DNA of 64,000 bases, taken from contig JACQFP010000062.1 of the NCBI GenBank assembly GCA_016200005.1, positions 20,627-84,626 on the forward strand, written 5' to 3'. A program made the position numbers and the translations under genes. Below, piece by piece: positions 27,460 through 34,886 of the stretch. How positions within the stretch are numbered: the stretch's first letter is position 1; every line of letters starts with the position of its first letter. This DNA comes from Verrucomicrobiota bacterium (GTDB lineage: Bacteria; Verrucomicrobiota; Verrucomicrobiia; Limisphaerales; PALSA-1396). The notes below the pieces were generated by a model that saw only the letters and a program-made list of their open reading frames with translations, made no database searches and was not told where the DNA came from.

Positions 27460-28400
27460 GATTGTACCTCAAAGCATAGTTTTCGGAAGTTGCAGGTTTG
27501 ACAAACCCCGGCCCAGTTTGTCGTTGGAAAATCTTCGGCGGATAACTCCTTGTTTTCCCGCCCATCCACCGCCAACAGCATTTGCTGAATTTCCGTGGCC
27601 ATACGATCCTCGACCGCCTGAATGTCTTCTTCGCTGATCAAATGCGTTCGTGCTTCGTTGGTGAGCAGTTGTGCCTCGACCAGGCGAACGGTGTGTGCAG
27701 GATGCCGTCTCAGTTCTGCCGGCAATCCCTTGTGTTCGCCGCAGCGGGTCAGAGTGATGGCATAGGCGACAAGCTGTTGGTAGTAATCGTGAACCCCAAA
27801 ATGGTGAACCTTCCAGTCTATGATCAAAGGCGACTTGTCGCGGAAAAGGCAGATGAGGTCCGGGACCGCGCGAACCGTGGCACCCATGTAGCGGAAAGTG
27901 ATGGGACACTGCGCAGCAAGCCAGTTGGCCGATTTGATATTGTCCCTGACTTCTTGAAATTGGGAGCTCTGAAAAAGGTTTGCCAGCGCCTTAAGCACTT
28001 CGGTCCTCGCGAGATCAATCTCGTCTTGTTCGGGAGTCCCTCCGTATTCCACCACAAAGAAAGCAGCTAGGTCGTCCTCGTGCTCGGACGCCTTGAAACC
28101 AATCTCTCGTATGCGGCGGTTCAACGCAAAGTCGAGTTGAGCGTCAAATATCTTGTTGGCCGCCTGTGTGGCAGTCTGAAGTGTTACGATGATTTTCCGT
28201 TGGAGGGCGGGAACAACAACCTTTTCGATAACTTGATCTACAACTTTTCCACGCCAAGCGCTGATAGAAGACAATTTGCTCAGAAGGTATGCCTCTCGAC
28301 GCCGGGGATCTTTGGAGATCGCGTTCGCAAGGCGCTTGTTAAAAAACCACTGACGTTGGCACTTCCGGAACAGCTTGCCTTCTGAGAACGACCAGATCAT
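27456..28400 (-). CDS. Cas4-like PD-(D/E)XK nuclease with Fe-S cysteines
   Basis: The start at 28400 is chosen because its ATG overlaps the XRE stop as ATGA; the longer frame upstream is Arg/Ser-rich shadow. The product is 314 aa. Near the N-terminus is FRKCQRQWFF with Cys14. The catalytic core is VPDLICLF (Asp181), then IIDWK (Asp195, Lys197), then YYQQLVAYA (Gln209), a RecB/Cas4-type PD-(D/E)XK set. The C-terminus has CQTCNFRKLCF (Cys300, Cys303, Cys309). One N-terminal plus three C-terminal cysteines is the 4Fe-4S layout of Cas4 and AddB. Relatives are 5'-3' or 3'-5' exonucleases that trim DNA ends. It is translationally coupled to both the XRE regulator and Argonaute, so it may generate or process guides, or degrade targets. 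Confidence 0.85.
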   Translation of the reverse strand: MIWSFSEGKLFRKCQRQWFFNKRLANAISKDPRRREAYLLSKLSSISAWRGKVVDQVIEKVVVPALQRKIIVTLQTATQAANKIFDAQLDFALNRRIREIGFKASEHEDDLAAFFVVEYGGTPEQDEIDLARTEVLKALANLFQSSQFQEVRDNIKSANWLAAQCPITFRYMGATVRAVPDLICLFRDKSPLIIDWKVHHFGVHDYYQQLVAYAITLTRCGEHKGLPAELRRHPAHTVRLVEAQLLTNEARTHLISEEDIQAVEDRMATEIQQMLLAVDGRENKELSAEDFPTTNWAGVCQTCNFRKLCFEVQS

Positions 28401-28753
28401 CTGCCCTTCCTCTTCTTCGCTCGAAGAAATTCCATGTAATCGATCAGTGCGTCTTCTTCTTCCGGAGTTGTCCGCCCCAGCCGGGCTAAGAGGTGCTGTT
28501 GTTTCGTGGCACCTGGCATCCCATCCGGCAATGGATAGCCAGCGTATTCCATGGCCAAGGCATACGGAATTTCGTAGAGCTTGCAAAGTTTGTGAAGGTC
28601 AACCGGGGAAGGGCGCTGGACTTTCGCACCCTCCATCTGGCTCAAATAGGCGTTCGAGATACCAGTCGATTCTTCGACTGCGCGCAAGGATAGCGCCACA
28701 CGCTCTCTGCCTCGCTTGAGAAACTGCCCGAGTTTGTTTAGGTCGTTGTTCAT
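28397..28753 (-). CDS. XRE-family HTH regulator of the Argonaute operon
   Basis: The ATG at 28753 is chosen from promoter geometry; an upstream start at 28792 would fall in the -35 box. The product is 118 aa. Residues about 5-65 form a classical HTH_3: LGQFLKRGRERVALSLRAVE, then TGISNAYLSQMEGAK, then DLHKLCKLYEIPYAL. The C-terminal 45 residues are helical and end in a basic stretch (LRAKKRKG), probably for dimerisation. It is the first gene of the operon and probably represses it through the adjacent palindrome. Confidence 0.8.
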   Translation of the reverse strand: MNNDLNKLGQFLKRGRERVALSLRAVEESTGISNAYLSQMEGAKVQRPSPVDLHKLCKLYEIPYALAMEYAGYPLPDGMPGATKQQHLLARLGRTTPEEEDALIDYMEFLRAKKRKGR

Positions 28754-28764
28754 GTCTTGTGCAT

Positions 28765-28794
28765 AAAATACAAAGCGTGCTTGATATGTCAAGC
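28765..28794 (-). promoter_or_regulatory. Promoter with overlapping palindromic operator for the Argonaute operon
   Basis: Read on the minus strand, TTGACA (28792-28787) is a perfect -35 and TATTTT (28770-28765) a fair -10, 16 bases apart. The -35 lies inside a palindrome, GCTTGA-TATG-TCAAGC at 28779-28794. The predicted transcript would begin only about five bases before the ATG at 28753, close to leaderless. Repressor binding at the palindrome would block polymerase directly, which fits autoregulation by the XRE protein. Confidence 0.6.
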
Positions 28795-28854
28795 AACAAA
28801 ATTATTGCAAGATTCTCCCATGCATTGCTCGCAAAGTTTATAAACCCCGTAGTG

Positions 28855-29451
28855 ATGACAAAACTGATGTCACTCACAAGGAACGACGTACCGTGGTTGA
28901 AGCGTGGTCGTCAGCGCGCCGCCGTAGCCCAGGCTTTGCGAAAGCCGATGACCGGCACGGAAATCTGCGCCACCGCCCAGGCCATCAACCCACACATTCA
29001 ATTGCGCGACGTCTGGCACCTGCTGCGCCAGATGCAAGAACGCGAAATCGTCTATTGCATCAATCCTCGACTTGTCACCGGTCGTCTCTATGCCCTGACC
29101 GAGCGTGGCCGCGATGATGTTCACGCTGCCTTTGGCATCGGCGTCACGCATCCTCGATCAAACGTTCATTGGCGCAAATACTCCTGGGTCGTGCGCGCCA
29201 AGATCCGTCGGCTCACACTTGGTGCGGTCGGGTGCTTAGAGGAAAAAACCCATGAACCACAAACCGCGACGGCCATGCGAAAGCATCTTCGATCTGAGCA
29301 CGCCGTCGGGCTCAACCCAGTCATTCGTGCGTTGAAAGACCTCGTGAAACTGGCTCTGGTTCAACCGGTGGGCGTGACCGAGCAACGCGGTTGCAAACTC
29401 TACCGTCTCACGCCTTCCGGCCGACGCATCCTGGAGCAACTGAAACGGTGA
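28855..29451 (+). CDS. Protein with two winged-helix domains
   Basis: The start at 28855 is chosen (a second ATG lies at 28867); the product is 198 aa. Two wHTH units are apparent. The first contains TGTEICATAQAI, then VWHLLRQMQEREIVYCI and a wing ending LYALTERG. The second contains IRALKDLVKLALVQPVG and a wing ending KLYRLTPSGRRILEQL. The repeated LY-x-LT-x-x-G signature is typical of PadR/MarR-like wings. It is transcribed divergently from the XRE gene across a short shared promoter region and is probably a regulator or replication/partition factor of the element. Confidence 0.6.
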   Translation: MTKLMSLTRNDVPWLKRGRQRAAVAQALRKPMTGTEICATAQAINPHIQLRDVWHLLRQMQEREIVYCINPRLVTGRLYALTERGRDDVHAAFGIGVTHPRSNVHWRKYSWVVRAKIRRLTLGAVGCLEEKTHEPQTATAMRKHLRSEHAVGLNPVIRALKDLVKLALVQPVGVTEQRGCKLYRLTPSGRRILEQLKR

Positions 29452-29499
29452 TCGCCGATACGATTAAATAGTCCGGGTTCTTTTTTCTGACGAGGGGAC

Positions 29500-30789
29500 A
29501 TGGACATTCACAAACTCATCGCTGCAATCAACCCCAAGCTGTATTGCGCCGCGCGGCGGCGCCGAGAGACAGCAACGCATCTGCGAGACGCCCCGCTTAA
29601 GCGCGACCATTTCGCCTATGTGAAAGCGGCAGCCGTTGCGCAATCGGTCGAACCAAACGGGGTGAGCTTGGAACGTTTGGAAGAAATCAATCCCTTCCGT
29701 CTGGCCGGCTTCCAAAGTCCAGTCGAGCAGCACACATTGGTTTACGAAAATCTTGGGGACAGCATTGAGGCGCTGTACTTCAGTCTGCTCGACGAAATCA
29801 CCTCACATGAAACGTGGCAGGTCACGAAACTCACGGACAGTTTTATAACGTCACCCGGCTCAGGAATGTTTGCCGACCTGGCTCGTCGTCAAATCCAGAT
29901 GCAGCAGGAAGCGATGAAGACGCTGTCGGCCGCGCAACAACGCGCGCAACACATTCTGCACCTCATTTCTGAGCTGCGGATTGACCGCGAGTCCCTTCAA
30001 ACAGGGCAGGGGACGAGCCAACCCGATCCGGTGCTGGAGCAGCGGAAACTGATCGACCGTCGTCTGCTGCGCAGTCAGGTGGATGCCTTGAAACTGCAAG
30101 TGCGCTGGTTGAAACCCTACTTGAAAGCAGCCCGACAACTCGGTTCGACCGCCAAACCCACGGCCGCGCTGGTCACGGTGTTCAACTCCGCGTTGTTTGA
30201 ACTGACGTTGCTGGCCGAAGCCGAATATCACGTGGACGAGGCCGTGGACCGTGGCGACCTGCCGGCCCTGTTCAAGAAGTCAAAACTGCGCGCGCCCCGA
30301 CCGGTCATCGTGATTGAACTCAGCGTTCGCGCCGTTCCGGAACGCATTGGCAGCGGGAGTTACGGATTTCGCGGGCGCACTCATATACGCTTCACCAGCT
30401 ATGCCCTGAACCAACAAGAAATCACCGTGCTTCGTCGCGAACTCGACCGTGGCGAATTGCAGGAAACCTTCGATGTGCTGAGTCCCGAGCCCATGGCCGA
30501 CCTTGATATAATCGTGAACGAGATCGAATCGCTCATCGAAGAACCAAAAACGAAGGACACATCCGCCCCACCGGACGACCCCAATCCGTTCAGCGCCCTG
30601 TTCTCCCTGCACGAACTGTTCGCCCCCAAGACTGCGGTCCCAAATTCAACTCAAGATGAGTTTGTTCCCATTCGACCCGACTCGGACCTGGAGGAAGTGC
30701 TGCGGTCGGAGGCAATTCTGGAGGCACGTCGTCACTGCCAGAAGTTTTACGAGACCATGAAGCGTCGGCACCACATGGCTTGCGTCTGA
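29500..30789 (+). CDS. Hypothetical protein, 429 aa
   Basis: The ATG follows a GAGGGG Shine-Dalgarno. The N-terminal half is alpha-helical, with a coiled-coil-like stretch (MQQEAMKTLSAAQQRAQHIL, about 128-150) and another helix set (LLRSQVDALKLQVRWLKPYL, about 190-210). A more beta-rich region at 265-330 (RPVIVIELSVRAVP, then TSYALNQQEITVLRRELD) follows. The C-terminus is Pro/Asp-rich and then helical. No catalytic motif is seen. Proteins of this look are often structural or packaging-like components on large plasmids and phage-like elements, but I do not recognise the family. Confidence 0.6.
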   Translation: MDIHKLIAAINPKLYCAARRRRETATHLRDAPLKRDHFAYVKAAAVAQSVEPNGVSLERLEEINPFRLAGFQSPVEQHTLVYENLGDSIEALYFSLLDEITSHETWQVTKLTDSFITSPGSGMFADLARRQIQMQQEAMKTLSAAQQRAQHILHLISELRIDRESLQTGQGTSQPDPVLEQRKLIDRRLLRSQVDALKLQVRWLKPYLKAARQLGSTAKPTAALVTVFNSALFELTLLAEAEYHVDEAVDRGDLPALFKKSKLRAPRPVIVIELSVRAVPERIGSGSYGFRGRTHIRFTSYALNQQEITVLRRELDRGELQETFDVLSPEPMADLDIIVNEIESLIEEPKTKDTSAPPDDPNPFSALFSLHELFAPKTAVPNSTQDEFVPIRPDSDLEEVLRSEAILEARRHCQKFYETMKRRHHMACV

Positions 30790-30803
30790 TTCGTGTCGCT
30801 CAC

Positions 30804-31073
30804 TTACCTCGAATCGTCGAGTGTTATTACTCCTATCGGTAATGCTATTTGCACGGCCATGAAAAAGCTCATCTTGAAGATGGGCAGGAAGAGTTTCACG
30901 GACGCGCCGCCGATGTAGAAGTCTTCCATCGGCGGGATGCCGACGATGGTGGCGGGATAGACGGCGTCTTTGCGATGCGTGATGCCCGTGACATGGAACA
31001 CGGGATACGGCTCGGTCGGGTCAACGTAGCCTTCGATAACGAAGTCGGCGTTGGAGGGGAGCTCGAGAGCGTT
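30804..31073 (-). pseudogene. UbiD-family decarboxylase remnant with internal deletion
   Basis: The minus strand reads ALELPSNADFVIEGYVDP, then PYPVFHVTGITHRKDAVYP, then GIPPMEDFYIGGASVKLFLP, which are recognisable successive blocks of UbiD/MqnL-type prenylated-FMN decarboxylases. Compared with the family, about 15-20 residues between the VDP and PYPVFHVT blocks (the GPFGDHTG region) are missing in frame. After KMSF the match decays. Both ends of the gene are absent. It is a fossil from a host-type chromosome, oriented against the element genes. Confidence 0.75.
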
Positions 31074-31159
31074 GGTCTAAAGTATTGAATTCCGCGGAAC
31101 CCGGCTTCTCCGAATCCAATGCGCGCAATCCTTTTTAAGGTTGCGCCCTACGCTTGGGC

Positions 31160-31339
31160 ATGGCCAAGCGAAAAGTTTCTTCATTCAAGGATCGCCAGGC
31201 GGTTCTGCACGTATTGCGCGAACTGCGGAGCATGTTGCATGACATGAACCACAAGCTCGATCATCTCATCGAACGCTACCGCAAGTTCTACTTCACCACC
31301 GACTTCTCCGATTCAAATCAGCACGAGTTCAAAGGCTGA
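31160..31339 (+). CDS. Small helical protein, 59 aa
   Basis: The ATG at 31160 is chosen over the TTG at 31154. The peptide is basic at the start (AKRKVSSFKDRQ) followed by one amphipathic helix (VLHVLRELRSMLHDMNHKLD). It may be a DNA-binding or coiled-coil accessory protein. No family is recognised. Confidence 0.45.
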   Translation: MAKRKVSSFKDRQAVLHVLRELRSMLHDMNHKLDHLIERYRKFYFTTDFSDSNQHEFKG

Positions 31340-31424
31340 CCTTCTCAGGTTGGCTCCCGGTCCCGGCTGTGCGCGTTTTGACGCCCACAACCCTCAACGG
31401 ACCCCGAACTCAAGGAATGCATTT

Positions 31425-31442
31425 CGAGCCGGTCACGGCTCG
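31425..31442 (+). promoter_or_regulatory. 7-bp stem-loop in leader upstream of ssb
   Basis: CGAGCCG (31425-31431) and CGGCTCG (31436-31442) pair around a GTCA loop. No T-run follows, so it is more likely an mRNA structure than a terminator. The flanking 31340-31553 interval holds no gene that I can support. Confidence 0.4.
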
Positions 31443-31553
31443 GCGAGCGTGAGCTTTACGTTCGCGACAATTTCCCGATAGCGACAGCCCTGTGCCAGTG
31501 GGTGCTGGGTAGAGCAACGCCTTCGCGGAAAGAACAAGAAAGGAACAAGCAAC

Positions 31554-31865
31554 ATGAACCTGTGTGTGTTAGCCGGGCGCATCGTTCGGAATGCCAGCGT
31601 CAAGGGCGTGGACCGGAAAGTTCTGCGGTTTACCGTGGAGACCCGGGACGGCCATGACGAAGGCGAGACGAAGGAGCGCGTGAACCAAGTGCCCTGTGTC
31701 CTGTTTGGTCCGTCGCCGGAGTTGGAGCAGAAGCTCATCAGCCACGGGGAAGGATTGCGCGTGGAGTTACAGGGCCGGATCGCCTCGTGGAATGGAGAAG
31801 CCAATGGGAGGTCGAACGTAGAAGTCGTGGTTTTTAATCGCAGCCTGACCTTCGCGAAAGACTGA
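31554..31865 (+). CDS. ssb: Single-stranded DNA-binding protein
   Basis: This is a 103-aa OB-fold protein. The family pattern is clear: an N-terminal strand LCVLAGRIVRNASVKG, then VLRFTVETRD, a strand with QVPCVLFG, EGLRVELQGRIASW, and a closing SNVEVVVFNRSLTF. The acidic C-terminal tail of chromosomal SSB is missing, so contacts with host replication proteins may differ. It coats single strands during element replication or transfer. A GAAAGGA Shine-Dalgarno precedes it, and the primase gene follows after a terminator-like hairpin. Confidence 0.85.
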   Translation: MNLCVLAGRIVRNASVKGVDRKVLRFTVETRDGHDEGETKERVNQVPCVLFGPSPELEQKLISHGEGLRVELQGRIASWNGEANGRSNVEVVVFNRSLTFAKD

Positions 31866-31888
31866 TTCCCTTCAACCTCAAACCCGAG

Positions 31889-31926
31889 AGAGGAGAAGCT
31901 CAACGGCTTCTCCTCTTTCTTTTTTT
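31889..31926 (+). terminator. Terminator-like hairpin between ssb and primase
   Basis: AGAGGAGAAGC (31889-31899) pairs with GCTTCTCCTCT (31906-31916) around a 6-base loop, followed by a pyrimidine/T-rich run. A GGAGG ribosome site for the primase follows at 31929-31933. It may act as an attenuator within the operon. Confidence 0.8.
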
Positions 31927-31941
31927 CTGGAGGACCAAATT

Positions 31942-32931
31942 ATGAACAAGCAATTCATCGGTTTCGACCGATTGAAACAATCCATATCCATGGAGCAGGT
32001 GTTGGGGCGGTATGGATTATTGGAAACGCTGCGACGCGGCGCGGACAGCCTGAGCGGGGTCTGTCCGTTGCATCGCGGCCACAACTCGACGCAGTTCCGG
32101 GTGAACCTGGTGAAGAACTGCTGGATCTGTTTCGGAGACTGTCACGGCGGCGGGAGCATCGTGGACTTCGTGAGCCAGATGGAAAAGGTCGGCATCCGGG
32201 AGGCCGGGCTGTTGTTACAGGACTGGTTTAACCTCGAATCGGGCAATGGGCATGAAGCCCTTCGTCCGGTGGCAAAGGAGAAAGTCATCCCGATTCGGAA
32301 GGAAACCAATCCGCCCTTGCGCTTCTCATTGGGGGCACTGGACGGAGCGCATTCGTATCTGACAAAGCGCGGGCTGACACCAGAAACCATCCGCACTTTC
32401 GGCTTGGGGTATTGTTCGCGCGGAATGTTGCGAGGTTGGGTTGCGATTCCGATTCACGACGCGAAAGGAAATCTGGTGGCGTATGCCAGTCGCTGGCCGG
32501 GCACACCGCCGGACGAACAGCCCAAATACCGTCTGCCGTGCGGTTTCCGAAAGTCGCTCGAACTGTTCAACCAACATCGGGCGGTGAAGGAAAGCGCTGC
32601 CGAATCACTGGTGGTGGTCGAAGGATTCTTCGGGTGCATGAGAATATGGCAGGCAGGCCATCGCCGGGTCGTGTCGCTGATGGGCAGCATGTTGTCACCG
32701 GGACAGGAAGATTGCATCGTGCAACTCGCCGGAGAGAGTGGTCATGTGCTGCTGTTGTTCGATGAGGACGCGGCGGGAAGAAAAGGCAGGGCCGAAGCAC
32801 AGGAACGGTTAGGCAAGCACGTCGTTGTGAACATCGTCCGGCTGGCTGAAGGGCAACAGCCTGATTCGCTTGAACCGGAAGCACTCCTGGCATTGATCGA
32901 GCAACATTCGGAGAAGGGAGTGGCCGCATGA
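31942..32931 (+). CDS. DnaG-like primase (CHC2 zinc finger plus TOPRIM)
   Basis: This is a 329-aa protein. The CHC2-type zinc site uses Cys41 and His44 (CPLHRGHNS) with Cys60 and Cys63 (NCWICFGDC). The TOPRIM domain follows at about 205-280, with the acidic strand VVVEGFFGC and the DxD-type strand LLLFDEDAAGRKGR. The protein is shorter than chromosomal DnaG (about 600 aa) and lacks its C-terminal helicase-binding domain, which is usual for plasmid and phage primases. It would make RNA primers for element replication. Its stop overlaps the RadC start by four bases. Confidence 0.85.
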   Translation: MNKQFIGFDRLKQSISMEQVLGRYGLLETLRRGADSLSGVCPLHRGHNSTQFRVNLVKNCWICFGDCHGGGSIVDFVSQMEKVGIREAGLLLQDWFNLESGNGHEALRPVAKEKVIPIRKETNPPLRFSLGALDGAHSYLTKRGLTPETIRTFGLGYCSRGMLRGWVAIPIHDAKGNLVAYASRWPGTPPDEQPKYRLPCGFRKSLELFNQHRAVKESAAESLVVVEGFFGCMRIWQAGHRRVVSLMGSMLSPGQEDCIVQLAGESGHVLLLFDEDAAGRKGRAEAQERLGKHVVVNIVRLAEGQQPDSLEPEALLALIEQHSEKGVAA

Positions 32932-33386
32932 AACCACCGCAGGAGTTCAAGGTGGTGTCGTTGCGGGAATGTCCGACCCCGGAAACGCTGCTGATCTGTG
33001 AGACGCCCGAACAGGTGGCGGAATACTGGCGGCTGAACATCACGAGCAATCCGTATTACAACTCGGATTGCGAATGTCTGGCCGTGTTGCTGTTGAACAC
33101 GCGAAGGCGGGTCAAAGGCCATCAACTGCTGAGCTTCGGCACGATCGACACTCTGCTTGTTGACGTTCGCACGGTGTTTCGCGGCGCAATCATTGCCAGC
33201 GCTGCCGCCCTGGTGCTGGCACACAATCACCCTTCGGGTGACCCCACACCGAGCGAAGCGGACATCAAAGTCACACGCGACCTGATTCGTGCCGGGCAAC
33301 TGCTCAAAATTGAAGTCTTGGACCACGTCATCATTGGCGTGGGCCGGCATTCGTCTCTTCGAAGTCTGGGCTATTTCGCCTGTTAG
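32928..33386 (+). CDS. RadC-like JAB/MPN domain protein
   Basis: This is a 152-aa protein. The JAMM motif is intact as HNHPSGDPTPSEAD (His-x-His, seven residues, Ser-x-x-Asp). Family blocks LLLNTRRRVKGHQLLS and GAIIASAAALVLAHN flank it. The N-terminal helix-hairpin-helix of full RadC is replaced by a short different region. RadC proteins are frequent on mobile elements, and their role is not settled. Because it shares the metalloprotease fold of deubiquitinases and sits just before a ubiquitin-like gene, a role in that cassette is possible, though a separate JAMM protein is also present downstream. Confidence 0.85.
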   Translation: MKPPQEFKVVSLRECPTPETLLICETPEQVAEYWRLNITSNPYYNSDCECLAVLLLNTRRRVKGHQLLSFGTIDTLLVDVRTVFRGAIIASAAALVLAHNHPSGDPTPSEADIKVTRDLIRAGQLLKIEVLDHVIIGVGRHSSLRSLGYFAC

Positions 33387-33431
33387 CGAACCGTTCACAC
33401 CCGCCGTCCTCCGACTGCGGGTCTTCCCTTT

Positions 33432-33517
33432 CCCGACGGATCCAACCGTCGGGGACTCAACCGAAGAACTCATACCAAGTCGAAACGCCGCGAGGCGTCT
33501 GTGCGTATGCGCGCACA
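33432..33517 (+). promoter_or_regulatory. Three consecutive stem-loops upstream of the ubiquitin-like gene
   Basis: CCCGACGG/CCGTCGGG (33432-33439 with 33446-33453), ACGCC/GGCGT (33485-33489 with 33494-33498) and TGTGCG/CGCACA (33500-33505 with 33512-33517) lie in the 190-base gap after RadC. None has a T-run. They could form a structured leader controlling expression of the Ubl gene. Confidence 0.45.
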
Positions 33518-33574
33518 CTGATGAGACTCAATCTCGCAGCCAACAAACGAACAATGAAAGGTTAGAACAACAGT

Positions 33575-33796
33575 ATGAAAAACATCACAGTCAAATACGG
33601 CGTGGACAGCATCACCAAGCAGGTCGAGGACGACTTCACGTTCGGCGACTTGCAGGAGAGTGATGTGTTCAAGGCCGCCCTCGGCTTTGGCGACCACACC
33701 AAGGCGCTGGTGGAAGGCATCGAACAGGACCGCAGCACGGTGATCCCGGCCGGGGCCACGGTGCGTCTGGAGACCGCCGCCAACACCAAGGCGTAA
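33575..33796 (+). CDS. Ubiquitin-like beta-grasp protein, 73 aa
   Basis: The predicted order is strand (NITVKYG), strand (ITKQVEDDFT), helix (FGDLQESDVFKAALGF), and later strands (STVIPAGATVRLETA). This is the beta-grasp order of ThiS/MoaD/ubiquitin relatives. The C-terminus ends in NTKA rather than Gly-Gly, so conjugation would need processing or a different end chemistry. It is followed on the same strand by an E2-like protein, a helical protein, an E1/ThiF-like protein and a JAMM protein, the layout seen in PRTRC-type and other bacterial ubiquitin-like cassettes. The fold is inferred from pattern, and the function from context. Confidence 0.6.
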   Translation: MKNITVKYGVDSITKQVEDDFTFGDLQESDVFKAALGFGDHTKALVEGIEQDRSTVIPAGATVRLETAANTKA

Positions 33797-33816
33797 ACCA
33801 CAACCCCTGACTGGAG

Positions 33817-33853
33817 AGCCCGCTTCCTTCACCGGAGGCGGGCTTTCCTTTTT
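33817..33853 (+). terminator. Terminator-like hairpin before the E2-like gene
   Basis: AGCCCGCTTCC (33817-33827) pairs with GGAGGCGGGCT (33834-33844), with one G-T pair and a 6-base loop. A T-rich tail (TTCCTTTTT) follows and the next ATG is at 33859. Confidence 0.8.
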
Positions 33854-33858
33854 CCACC

Positions 33859-34554
33859 ATGGAAACCACAGAAATCATCATCCGGGAAAACGGGACTCTC
33901 ACCCAGAGAGTCATACGCGAACGCGATCTGAAAGCCGAGCAATCGGTACTGGACGCGTTGACGGAGGGAATGACGCGGATCATTCGGAATGTCCTGTCAT
34001 TGCCTGAATGGGGCTTGGTACATGCCAATGTTGGCAACAACGACACGATCTGGTCGGCAGTCATTGACCGGATTCCGTTGCACGCACGGTTTCGGTTGAT
34101 CAACAACGTACTTGTGCCGGCGTTCGCGTCGGCGAGCGACGTCGAGATGCAGCTGGTCTGGCGCGCGCCCAAGGAAATGCGCCTGGCCTTCGTGGTTCGC
34201 ACCGCGGTCGAAAACGATTGCGTCAAAATTGACGGCAATTGGCTCTTCGCCTGTGACCAAGACCACCGAGGTTACCGGCTGCCCCTGCCCAACCTGCACG
34301 ACGATTGCCTGATCTGCACGGGCAATTTCGACGACCGGTACGACTCCGGCGGCGAGTGTGTCACCGCCAGCCTGGAGCAATTCCGCAAATCCAAGTGGAA
34401 CGCCGACCTGATGCGAACGGTGGAGCGGTCGCAGAAGTTCTTCCGGTTTCAGCCGACGAACGAGACGTTTGAGACACTGCCGATCGAGGCGGCGGATTGG
34501 ACGTCGCTCTGTGACAAGGTGTCCACGGACATCATGGAAAGGGTCGTCGTATGA
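33859..34554 (+). CDS. PRTRC B-like / E2-like protein, 231 aa
   Basis: An N-terminal strand-helix region leads to a beta-rich core (MQLVWRAPKEMRLAFVVRT). The segment YRLPLPNLHDDCLICTG (about 139-155) resembles the E2 active-site region, where a Pro-Asn precedes a catalytic Cys; Cys150 and Cys153 are candidates. The C-terminal helices resemble PRTRC system protein B, which published analyses have described as E2-like. It starts right after a terminator-type hairpin and overlaps the next gene by four bases. If active, it would accept the Ubl from the E1-like protein. The assignment is by pattern only. Confidence 0.5.
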   Translation: METTEIIIRENGTLTQRVIRERDLKAEQSVLDALTEGMTRIIRNVLSLPEWGLVHANVGNNDTIWSAVIDRIPLHARFRLINNVLVPAFASASDVEMQLVWRAPKEMRLAFVVRTAVENDCVKIDGNWLFACDQDHRGYRLPLPNLHDDCLICTGNFDDRYDSGGECVTASLEQFRKSKWNADLMRTVERSQKFFRFQPTNETFETLPIEAADWTSLCDKVSTDIMERVVV

Positions 34555-34886
34555 CTGCCCCGGCCAAATCCAGCGGGCTGCTGCCGCTGGTCACAAAACT
34601 GAAAGCCTGCCCAACACTGGACGACAGCTTCTCTCAGAAGCTGCTAATCGAGACGTGGGGCTGCTTGAAACGAACCGACCTGGAACACGGCGACGAACTC
34701 ACCCCCTCCATCATGGCGGGTCTGGTGCTGTTTGACGAAGAACACTTTGTGCGGCTGCTAAACGAGGCGGAGCATTCGCAACTGGCTGCCCTGGCCAAAA
34801 CGGCCCTGGAGCGATTCAAGGAAAAATCCAATCCGCCCAACAAACTCGGCAAAACCATTGCCGCAGCCCTGAAGGAGAAAATATGA
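34551..34886 (+). CDS. Hypothetical 111-aa protein of the Ubl cassette
   Basis: It is all-helical, with AEHSQLAALAKTALERFKEK near the middle and a Lys-rich C-terminus. It is coupled at both ends by four-base overlaps to the E2-like and E1-like genes, so it is very probably a subunit of the same system. No family is recognised. Confidence 0.55.
   Translation: MTAPAKSSGLLPLVTKLKACPTLDDSFSQKLLIETWGCLKRTDLEHGDELTPSIMAGLVLFDEEHFVRLLNEAEHSQLAALAKTALERFKEKSNPPNKLGKTIAAALKEKI

Noticed and set aside
28401..28586. 62-residue N-terminal extension of the Cas4-like nuclease
   Set aside because: It lies inside the XRE gene in another frame; the ATG at 28400 has a clean four-base overlap with the XRE stop and begins at the conserved nuclease N-terminus.
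30849..31088. 79-codon plus-strand frame
   Set aside because: It is the complement of the UbiD fossil; His/Asp/Gly-rich shadow composition.
33432..33517. Possible riboswitch upstream of the Ubl gene
   Set aside because: Three small hairpins without a recognisable aptamer core or terminator; reported only as a structured leader.
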